Assembly: GCA_018367495.1 (NCBI GenBank)
Contig: JAGZGB010000024.1
Span: 1 to 22,168, forward strand
Reading direction: 5' to 3'
DNA: 22,168 nt
Source of the DNA: Veillonella sp.
Lineage (GTDB): Bacteria > Bacillota_C > Negativicutes > Veillonellales > Veillonellaceae
Each line of letters starts with the position of its first letter. The stretch's first letter is position 1. Under the pieces are notes generated by a model, which was not told the origin of the DNA, did not search any database, and saw nothing but the letters and a program-made list of their open reading frames with translations. Positions 6,988 through 13,831 of the stretch are shown here, piece by piece. Position numbers and translations under genes: made by a program.

Positions 6988-9900
6988 TTACTCCAATTCA
7001 AAATCTTGTAATGCTTCTACATTGTAGTTCGCATCATCTTTACGGTTTGCTACAACGCGCAATACTTCACGAGCTGTATCAAGACTTGTTAAGCATGGTG
7101 TACCCATTTCTACAGCAAGACGACGCAATTGGAAACCTTCACGTTCAGGACGTTTACCTGCAGTCAATGTATTAAGTACAAGATCAACTTTGTCTTGACG
7201 AATGTGGTCAGCACAGTTGTCATCACCTTCAGAGATTTTGTTAACTACCTTGCAGTCAACGCCATGTTCTTTGAAGTATTTACCAGTACCACCAGTTGCT
7301 TCAATGTGATAGCCCAATTCAATAAAGCCTTTTGCTAATTGACTAGCTTCCTCTTTATCGCGATCTGCAACAGTCATAAGGATTGTACCATCTTCTGGGA
7401 TACGCATGTTAGCACCATTGATTGCTTTAAACAAAGCTTCAGAATATGTGCGACCAATACCCATAACTTCACCAGTAGATTTCATTTCTGGTCCAAGAGC
7501 AATTTCTACAAGGCCCATTTTGGAGAAAGAGAATACAGGTGCTTTTACAGCTACATATGGTTTGTTAGGTACAAGACCAAGTGGCAAGCCTAATTCTTTT
7601 AAGCTTTCACCAAGGGCAATTCGTGTTGCACATTCAACCATATTGATACCTGTAACCTTAGAAATGAATGGTACAGTACGGCTAGAACGTGGGTTAACTT
7701 CGATAACATTAAGTTCCCCATCAGCCACGATATATTGAATATTAAGAACACCTTTAACATTAAGGCCAATTGCAATACGGCGTGTATAATCAACAATTTG
7801 ATCGATAATTTCTTGACTTAAATGTTGCGCTGGATAAACGGCCATGGAGTCACCAGAGTGAACACCGGCGCGTTCGATTTGTTCCATAATGCCAGGGATA
7901 CAAACATCAGTACCATCGGAAATAGCGTCAACCTCTACCTCCATACCAACCATGTAACGGTCGATAAGTACTGGATGTTCCTTAGATGCTACTACGGCTT
8001 CCTTCATGTATACATCGAGTTCTTTATCGTTGTATACGATTTCCATAGCACGACCGCCCAATACATAAGAAGGACGAACGATTAATGGATATTTTAAGTT
8101 TTTAGCAGCCGCTTGCGCTTCTTCATCAGAAGTTACAAGAGCACCTACAGGACGAGGAATACCAAGTTTTGCCAATAATTCATCAAAACGTTCACGGTCT
8201 TCTGCCATGTCAATGCTATCTACGGATGTGCCAAGAATTTTTACACCGCTCTTAGCCAATGGACCCGCTAAGTTGATAGCTGTTTGACCACCAAATTGAG
8301 CAATAACACCAGCTGGTTTTTCTTTATCAATGATTTCCATTACATCGTCCACAGTTAATGGTTCGAAGTACAAGGAATCAGAAATATCAAAGTCTGTGGA
8401 CACTGTTTCTGGGTTATTGTTGATCATAATGGATTGGTAACCCGCTTTACGAAGTGCCCAAGAGGAATGTACAGAGCAGTAGTCAAACTCTACACCTTGG
8501 CCGATACGAATTGGACCGGAACCAAGTACTACAACGGATTTTTCACCTAATGGTTTAACTTCGTCTTCTTGTGCATAAGCACTATAATAGTATGGTGTTT
8601 TAGATTCGAATTCTGCAGCACATGTATCTACATATTTATATGTTGGAAGAATATTCCATTCTTTGCGTTTTGCACGAACGTCTTCTACAGTTGTATTAGC
8701 ATAACGAGCAATAACAGAATCAGTAAAGGAATAACGTTTTGCTTTGCGCAATACCTCTTCTGTTAAGCCATGTTCTGCCAATGCTTTTTCAACATTAACA
8801 ATATTTTTGATTTTTTCAATAAAGAATGTATCAATTTTTGTAATGTAATGGATTTTTTCTACACTAATACCCTTGCGAAGTGCTTCTGCTACAACATAGA
8901 TACGTTCATCATCTACTAAGTGTAAACGTTCAATCAATTGTTCCATGGACTCATGAGCGATTTTCTTAAGCTCAATATGATCTAAACCAATTTCCAAAGA
9001 ACGAATTGCTTTGAGCAAAGACCCTTCTAAAGAACGGTCGATAGCCATAACTTCACCAGTAGCCTTCATTTGAGTGCCCAATGTACGGTCAGCCAAATTG
9101 AATTTTTCAAATGGCCAACGTGGGAACTTAGTTACTACATAGTCAAGTGTCGGTTCGAAGCAAGCTTTTGTTTCACCAGTTACAGCATTTGTTATTTGGT
9201 CTAATGTCATACCTACTGCAATTTTTGCAGCTACCTTTGCAATTGGATAACCAGTTGCTTTAGATGCTAATGCAGAAGAACGAGATACACGAGGATTTAC
9301 TTCGATAACGATATATTCATTGCTATCTGGATTCAATGCATATTGTACGTTACAACCACCTTCGATTTTCAAGTACCGAATGATATCAACAGATGCCGTA
9401 CGAAGCATTTGGTATTGAATATCGTTCAATGTTTGGCTTGGAGCTACAACGATAGAGTCACCAGTATGTACACCTACAGGATCGATATTCTCCATGTTAC
9501 ATACGATGATACAGTTATCTGCACTATCGCGCATGACTTCGTATTCGATTTCTTTCCAACCTGCCACAGAACGTTCTGCCAAGATTTGGTGGATTGGTGA
9601 AAGTTTTAAACCACGACGAGTGATTTCATACATTTCATCTTCGTTATGTGCAATACCACCACCAGTACCGCCCAATGTGTATGCAGGGCGAATGATAATA
9701 GGATAACCGATACGATTTGCGAAAGCTACAGCTTCTTCAAGGTCATTGAAGATATCAGATTCAGGAACTGGTTGATTGATTTCCTTCATTGCTTCCTTGA
9801 AGAGTTCACGGTCTTCTGCATGTTTAATAGCTTCTAGTGTTGTACCAAGCAATTTAACACCATACTCTTCGAGTACACCTGCTTCGGATAATTGAACGGC

Positions 9901-10188
9901 CATATTTAGACCTACTTGGCCACCCAATGTTGCCAATAAGCCCCAAGGGCGTTCTTTTTTAATAACTTCTGTTACGAATTCAAGGCTAATAGGTTCTACA
10001 TATACACGGTCTGCAATATCTGTATCTGTCATGATTGTTGCAGGGTTAGAGTTAACCAATACTACCTTGTAGCCTTCTTCACGAAGGGAACGGCACGCTT
10101 GTGTACCAGCATAGTCAAACTCTGCTGCTTGGCCGATAATAATTGGACCAGAACCAATTACGAGTACTTTTTTTGCTTCTGTGGTCAT
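6988..10188 (-). CDS. carB: Carbamoyl-phosphate synthase large subunit (CarB)
   Basis: At 1066 residues this is full length. It makes carbamoyl phosphate from bicarbonate, ammonia delivered by CarA, and two ATP, feeding pyrimidine (and, elsewhere, arginine) synthesis. The two homologous ATP-grasp halves are visible: an N-terminal carboxyphosphate unit starting [20 protein letters not shown] and a second beginning near residue 550 with [20 protein letters not shown]. An oligomerisation region lies between them. A C-terminal MGS-like allosteric domain (about 935-1066) contains [13 protein letters not shown], where UMP or IMP effectors bind in relatives. AAAGGGA lies upstream of the ATG, and the carA stop is one base away. 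Its place inside the PyrR-controlled operon suggests it is the pyrimidine-dedicated synthase. No frameshift or missing segment was seen. Confidence 0.97.
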   Translation of the reverse strand: MTTEAKKVLVIGSGPIIIGQAAEFDYAGTQACRSLREEGYKVVLVNSNPATIMTDTDIADRVYVEPISLEFVTEVIKKERPWGLLATLGGQVGLNMAVQLSEAGVLEEYGVKLLGTTLEAIKHAEDRELFKEAMKEINQPVPESDIFNDLEEAVAFANRIGYPIIIRPAYTLGGTGGGIAHNEDEMYEITRRGLKLSPIHQILAERSVAGWKEIEYEVMRDSADNCIIVCNMENIDPVGVHTGDSIVVAPSQTLNDIQYQMLRTASVDIIRYLKIEGGCNVQYALNPDSNEYIVIEVNPRVSRSSALASKATGYPIAKVAAKIAVGMTLDQITNAVTGETKACFEPTLDYVVTKFPRWPFEKFNLADRTLGTQMKATGEVMAIDRSLEGSLLKAIRSLEIGLDHIELKKIAHESMEQLIERLHLVDDERIYVVAEALRKGISVEKIHYITKIDTFFIEKIKNIVNVEKALAEHGLTEEVLRKAKRYSFTDSVIARYANTTVEDVRAKRKEWNILPTYKYVDTCAAEFESKTPYYYSAYAQEDEVKPLGEKSVVVLGSGPIRIGQGVEFDYCSVHSSWALRKAGYQSIMINNNPETVSTDFDISDSLYFEPLTVDDVMEIIDKEKPAGVIAQFGGQTAINLAGPLAKSGVKILGTSVDSIDMAEDRERFDELLAKLGIPRPVGALVTSDEEAQAAAKNLKYPLIVRPSYVLGGRAMEIVYNDKELDVYMKEAVVASKEHPVLIDRYMVGMEVEVDAISDGTDVCIPGIMEQIERAGVHSGDSMAVYPAQHLSQEIIDQIVDYTRRIAIGLNVKGVLNIQYIVADGELNVIEVNPRSSRTVPFISKVTGINMVECATRIALGESLKELGLPLGLVPNKPYVAVKAPVFSFSKMGLVEIALGPEMKSTGEVMGIGRTYSEALFKAINGANMRIPEDGTILMTVADRDKEEASQLAKGFIELGYHIEATGGTGKYFKEHGVDCKVVNKISEGDDNCADHIRQDKVDLVLNTLTAGKRPEREGFQLRRLAVEMGTPCLTSLDTAREVLRVVANRKDDANYNVEALQDFELE

Positions 10189-10189
10189 A

Positions 10190-11257
10190 TTATTTTCCCT
10201 TTCTCATCAAGTCTTCAAATTCATCAAACAAATATAGGTTATCAGTAGGTCCAGGGGACGCTTCTGGGTGATACTGTACGGAGAAGATTGGCAACTCTTT
10301 GTGGCGCATACCTTCCACAGTACCATCATTTACACTACGATGTGTAATTTCTACAAAGTCTGGCAAGGAAGTATCATCTACTGCATAGCCATGGTTTTGA
10401 GATGTAATATATACACGGCCTGTACGTAAATCTTGTACTGGATGATTAGAGCCACGGTGACCAAACTTCAATTTAAATGTTGTACCACCATAAGCTTGCG
10501 CCAATACTTGATGACCCATGCAAATGCCGAAGATTGGTTTTTTGCCGAACAATTTTTTTATCTCTTCTACGGCATAGCCAAGATCTTGAGGGTCTCCAGG
10601 GCCATTGGATAAGAATACACCATCTGGATTTGCTGCTAACACATCTTCAGCTTTAGCATCTGCAGGGAACACAGTCAAACGGCAACCAGCAGCTTCTAAA
10701 GAGCGAAGGATATTTTCCTTTACACCATAGTCCATTACAGCTACATGGAACTCAGCATTTTTATCGCCACGCATACCTTGCCATTTTGTAGTTACACGCA
10801 TAACTTGATCTGTTGGCAAGTCTTGTTTAAATAATTTTTGAATATCTTCCATAGGGTAGTCAGAACGTACAAGTACACCTTTCATTACACCATGGTTACG
10901 AATAACACGTGTAATAGCACGTGTATCTACATCATAAAGGCAAGGGATGCCGTGTAAACGAAGATACTCGCTAAATAGGCCTTCATTTTGCCAGTTAGAT
11001 GGAAAATCACACAATTCGCCTACGATAAACCCCTTACAATATGGTTTAGGACCTTGAGTAATAGCATTTAATGTACCATAGTTACCAACCAATGGATATG
11101 TTAATGTAATAATTTGATCCGCATAGGACGGGTCAGTCAAGATTTCCTGATACCCTGTCATACCTGTGTTAAATACAACTTCCCCTAATGTAGGAGCGCC
11201 ACCTAATAAGGAACCTTCAAACACGGAACCATCTTCAAGAACTAACTTGCCTTTCAT
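10190..11257 (-). CDS. carA: Carbamoyl-phosphate synthase small subunit, glutaminase (CarA)
   Basis: A 355-residue class I glutamine amidotransferase that releases ammonia from glutamine and channels it to CarB. The N-terminal CPSase small-chain domain starts [14 protein letters not shown]. The C-terminal amidotransferase domain has the nucleophile Cys246 in GICMGHQ and the His330/Glu332 pair in [11 protein letters not shown]. The FLSNGPGDP segment is also present. The ATG overlaps the pyrC stop by one base (TAATG). GGAGG lies about 13 bases upstream, unusually far, so re-initiation after pyrC probably matters for its translation. Length and motifs are normal for the family. Confidence 0.96.
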   Translation of the reverse strand: MKGKLVLEDGSVFEGSLLGGAPTLGEVVFNTGMTGYQEILTDPSYADQIITLTYPLVGNYGTLNAITQGPKPYCKGFIVGELCDFPSNWQNEGLFSEYLRLHGIPCLYDVDTRAITRVIRNHGVMKGVLVRSDYPMEDIQKLFKQDLPTDQVMRVTTKWQGMRGDKNAEFHVAVMDYGVKENILRSLEAAGCRLTVFPADAKAEDVLAANPDGVFLSNGPGDPQDLGYAVEEIKKLFGKKPIFGICMGHQVLAQAYGGTTFKLKFGHRGSNHPVQDLRTGRVYITSQNHGYAVDDTSLPDFVEITHRSVNDGTVEGMRHKELPIFSVQYHPEASPGPTDNLYLFDEFEDLMRKGK

Positions 11258-12543
11258 TATAAGACTACGCCCTCCTTCATAACTACTTTGCCATCAACTA
11301 CTGTAAGTTTGGCCTTACCTGTAACAGTCATACCATCAAATGGACTGACTTTGCCTTTTGTATAGAATTTATTTCGATCTACTGTCCACTCTTCTGTTGT
11401 AGAGAATACAGTAATATCTGCTGGTTTACCAACCTCAAGAACACCTGCATCAAGGCGCATTAATTCAGCTGGACGTGTACTCATATGGTACACAACTTGG
11501 TCGATGCTAAGTTTATCAGGACCATACGCATTAGTAATAACCGCTGCTAAAGATGTTTCGAGACCACTGAAACCATTTGGTGCACAGCAGAACTCATGGT
11601 CTTTTTCTTCATACGCATGTGGTGCATGGTCTGTAATAATTGCATCAATTGTGCCATCTTTCAAGCCTTCTAATAATGCTTGGCGATGATCTTCGGATCG
11701 AATTGGAGGAGCCATTTTGAACGCTGGGTTATATTCGCGTAAATATTCATCTGTGAAAGATAAATGTTGACTTGTAACTTCACATGTTACATTAAGACCT
11801 TTTGCTTTTGCACGACGAACCATATCTACAGTATTTTTACTACTTACGTGAGCAATATGAATGTGACCACCTGTCATTTCAGACAACAAGATGTCACGAG
11901 CAACAGCCAAATCTTCAGCTACTGCAGGACGACCAATAACACCTAATTCATAAGAAACGATACCTTCATGCATATGACCATTTTTAGTCAATGTAATGTC
12001 TTCTGCATGGTCGATAACCATTTTATTGAACATGGAGGAGTATTCTAAGGCACGACGCATAAACGCAGCATTTTCTACATAGTGACCATCATCGGAGAAA
12101 GCTACTACACCGGCTTCTGCCATATCACCCATTTCAGCAAGTTCTTTGCCTTCAAGGCCTTTTGATACGGCACCAATAAATTCTACTTTTACAACACCTG
12201 TAAGCTCAGCCTGTTTTTGTAAGCCTCTTACAAGAGCAGCATTATCTACAACTGGATTTGTATTAGCCATAGTTACAACACGTGTGAAACCACCTGCTGC
12301 AGCCGCTTGTGTACCGGAGTGGAAGTCTTCTTTCGCCTCTTGGCCTGGTTCACGCAAATGTGTGTGAATATCGATAAGACCAGGTGCTACGATAAGACCT
12401 GTTGCATCATATACTTCAGCGCCTTCAGCACTTAAGTTTTGACCGATGGCTGCAACTTTACCATCTTTCACAAGAACGTCTGCTACTTCATGTTGTTGTT
12501 TTGCCGGATTAACTACCGTACCATTTTTAATAAGCAAGCTCAC
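11257..12543 (-). CDS. pyrC: Dihydroorotase, class I (PyrC)
   Basis: A 428-residue zinc amidohydrolase that closes carbamoyl aspartate to dihydroorotate, step three of the pathway. Metal ligands are visible: DIHTH (His60, His62) followed by LREPG, the class I aspartate in FSDDG (about Asp152), His179 in IDHAED, His232 in IAHVSS, and Asp305 in ITDHAPH. I place the start at a GTG (12541-12543) because GGAGGTGA ends five bases before it. An upstream in-frame ATG at 12558 would put that Shine-Dalgarno inside the coding sequence and add five residues. With the GTG start the gene overlaps the end of pyrB by 17 bases. Size and motifs mark the long class I type rather than the shorter E. coli type. 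Confidence 0.94.
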   Translation of the reverse strand: MSLLIKNGTVVNPAKQQHEVADVLVKDGKVAAIGQNLSAEGAEVYDATGLIVAPGLIDIHTHLREPGQEAKEDFHSGTQAAAAGGFTRVVTMANTNPVVDNAALVRGLQKQAELTGVVKVEFIGAVSKGLEGKELAEMGDMAEAGVVAFSDDGHYVENAAFMRRALEYSSMFNKMVIDHAEDITLTKNGHMHEGIVSYELGVIGRPAVAEDLAVARDILLSEMTGGHIHIAHVSSKNTVDMVRRAKAKGLNVTCEVTSQHLSFTDEYLREYNPAFKMAPPIRSEDHRQALLEGLKDGTIDAIITDHAPHAYEEKDHEFCCAPNGFSGLETSLAAVITNAYGPDKLSIDQVVYHMSTRPAELMRLDAGVLEVGKPADITVFSTTEEWTVDRNKFYTKGKVSPFDGMTVTGKAKLTVVDGKVVMKEGVVL

Positions 12544-13477
12544 TACCGTCACCTCCATGAATTGTTAAGTACAATACAGCCATACGAACGGATACACCGT
12601 TTCGTACTTGTTCTTGAATTACGGATTGATCCCAGTAGGCTACATCTGGGGAAATTTCAAGGCCACGATTCATTGGGCCTGGATGCATAACCATAACATC
12701 ATCTTTTGCTAGGCTTAATACATCTTTATTGATACCAAAGATACGCGCATATTCTCGATTTGTTGGATATAAAGCGGAGTGAATGCGTTCTAATTGAATA
12801 CGAAGCACATTGACAACATCTGCATCCTTCACAGCTTCACGAACATCATGATGAATAGTAACACCCATTTTTTCAAGTTCAGGATAGAGCATCGTACGAG
12901 GACCAGCTAGATGAACATCAGCCCCCATTTTTGTAAGACCATAAATATCTGATCTTGCTACACGGCTATGCATAATATCGCCAACAATTACGACTTTTTT
13001 ACCTTCTAGAGAGCCTTTTTGTTCAATAATAGAGAACATATCGAGCAATGCTTGAGTAGGATGTTCATGGGCACCATCGCCAGCATTGATGATGATAGGA
13101 TCAACTGCTTTTGTTGCATATAATGGCGCACCTTCTGCACTGCTACGCATAACAATCGCATCAGTTCCCATATAGGACAAGGTTAACAAGGTATCGCGAA
13201 AGCTTTCACCCTTGCCCATAGAGGAACCACTTGGAGTAATATTGATTACATCAGCCCCTAAATATTTACCTGCTAATTCAAACGAACTACGCGTACGTGT
13301 ACTAGGTTCCATGAATAGATTGATGATTGCCTTACCTTTTAAGTAAGGAATCTTTTTGTCATCAGACAAAACAACCTTTTTCATCTTTTTCGCCACATCA
13401 AGAATCAATTTAATTTCTTCAGGTGTAGCATGTTGTAATCCTAACAAATGTTTGCCATGCAAGCTCACTTGTCCCAT
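12527..13477 (-). CDS. pyrB: Aspartate carbamoyltransferase catalytic subunit (PyrB)
   Basis: At 316 residues, it condenses carbamoyl phosphate with aspartate, the committed step of pyrimidine synthesis. The carbamoyl-phosphate site is FMEPSTRTRSSFE (Ser59 to Arg63), the mobile loop SMGKGES is at about 86-92, and HPTQALLD includes His139. MHPGPMNRG lies in the aspartate-binding domain. No pyrI regulatory subunit follows, as expected for Firmicute-type enzymes. A strong AGGAGG lies five bases before the ATG. It is the first gene of the operon, preceded by a leader of about 180 nt with PyrR-type attenuation signals, so its expression should fall when UMP is plentiful. Confidence 0.96.
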   Translation of the reverse strand: MGQVSLHGKHLLGLQHATPEEIKLILDVAKKMKKVVLSDDKKIPYLKGKAIINLFMEPSTRTRSSFELAGKYLGADVINITPSGSSMGKGESFRDTLLTLSYMGTDAIVMRSSAEGAPLYATKAVDPIIINAGDGAHEHPTQALLDMFSIIEQKGSLEGKKVVIVGDIMHSRVARSDIYGLTKMGADVHLAGPRTMLYPELEKMGVTIHHDVREAVKDADVVNVLRIQLERIHSALYPTNREYARIFGINKDVLSLAKDDVMVMHPGPMNRGLEISPDVAYWDQSVIQEQVRNGVSVRMAVLYLTIHGGDGSELAY

Positions 13478-13500
13478 GATTGCCTCCTAACTCATTTAAC

Positions 13501-13531
13501 AAAAAAGACCTTTTGCCCAGGGCAAAAGGTC
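13501..13531 (-). terminator. Attenuator terminator in the pyr leader
   Basis: A perfect 12-bp inverted repeat (arms GACCTTTTGCCC and GGGCAAAAGGTC, single-base centre) followed on the minus strand by six T. It lies 24 nt before the pyrB start codon and after the operon promoter, so it can only act as a conditional terminator of the pyr transcript. Confidence 0.9.
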
Positions 13532-13582
13532 GCATAGTTTGCACAAAGAAGCCCTTGAGGGCGCTTCAACTATATGTCCTTT
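13525..13582 (-). promoter_or_regulatory. Antiterminator of the pyr leader
   Basis: On the RNA, AAAGG (13582-13578) and AUAGUU (13573-13568) can pair with AACUAU (13539-13534) and CCUUU (13529-13525), enclosing a smaller GCCC-UCAA-GGGC hairpin. The left arm uses bases that belong to the PyrR hairpin and the right arm takes bases from the terminator stem. Antiterminator and terminator therefore exclude each other, as in Bacillus-type pyr attenuators. Confidence 0.7.
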
Positions 13583-13610
13583 ATCAGCCTCTCTGGACCA
13601 ATTTAAAAGG
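13578..13610 (-). promoter_or_regulatory. PyrR-binding anti-antiterminator hairpin
   Basis: The RNA contains GGUCCAGAGAGGCU (13599-13586), which matches the known PyrR recognition loop ARUCCNGNGAGGYU except at its first base. It is enclosed by a CCUUU/AAAGG lower stem. In Bacillus, UMP-bound PyrR stabilises this hairpin, frees the terminator and stops transcription. The sequence match is direct; the mechanism here is inferred from that family. Confidence 0.85.
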
Positions 13611-13618
13611 TATTGTAA

Positions 13619-13652
13619 AATGCACTGGTCTCTCGTACCATTTCATTGCATT
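13619..13652 (-). promoter_or_regulatory. Additional hairpin at the 5' end of the pyr leader
   Basis: AAUGCA/UGCAUU outer arms and a UGGU/ACCA inner stem enclose the loop ACGAGAG. It lies just after the predicted transcription start. It may stabilise the RNA or be a degenerate relative of the PyrR hairpin; the loop match to the PyrR consensus is poor. Confidence 0.4.
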
Positions 13653-13662
13653 ATCTTTATTT

Positions 13663-13691
13663 ATTGTACTGAATCTACCCCTGAAAGTCAA
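13663..13691 (-). promoter_or_regulatory. Sigma-A type promoter of the pyr operon
   Basis: On the minus strand TTGACT (13691-13686) and TACAAT (13668-13663) are separated by exactly 17 bp, close to the consensus -35 and -10. Transcription should start near 13656, giving a leader of about 180 nt that holds all the attenuation elements. Confidence 0.85.
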
Positions 13692-13715
13692 TGTAAAAGC
13701 AAAAGTTCATACGTA

Positions 13716-13758
13716 TTTTAAAAAGAGGGCAAGCCCAATAAACTAGCTTGTCCTCTTT
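13716..13758 (-). terminator. Terminator of the HAD-rapZ-yvcK-whiA-coiled-coil operon
   Basis: Arms AAAGAGGGCAAGC (13722-13734) and GCTTGTCCTCTTT (13746-13758) pair with one G-T wobble around an 11-nt loop, and on the minus strand the stem ends in a run of T. It lies about 75 nt after the last stop codon and just upstream of the pyr promoter, keeping the two operons apart. The stretch 13759-13831 is AT-rich with nothing else recognisable. Confidence 0.8.
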
Positions 13759-13831
13759 ATACTTCGCCAATCATTTCCACTTAAGAAATCTATGATTAAC
13801 TATAAATTATTTTTATTATTATAATCAAATT

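Noticed and set aside
6984..7001. TTG start for pyrK
   Set aside because: It would overlap carB and place the GGAG ribosome binding site within the coding sequence; the ATG at 6983 fits better.
7129..9837. Multiple short plus-strand frames inside carB
   Set aside because: All are antisense to a conserved, intact carB and lack initiation signals.
13480..13746. Plus-strand frames across the pyr leader
   Set aside because: This stretch is explained by promoter, PyrR hairpin, antiterminator and terminators on the minus strand.
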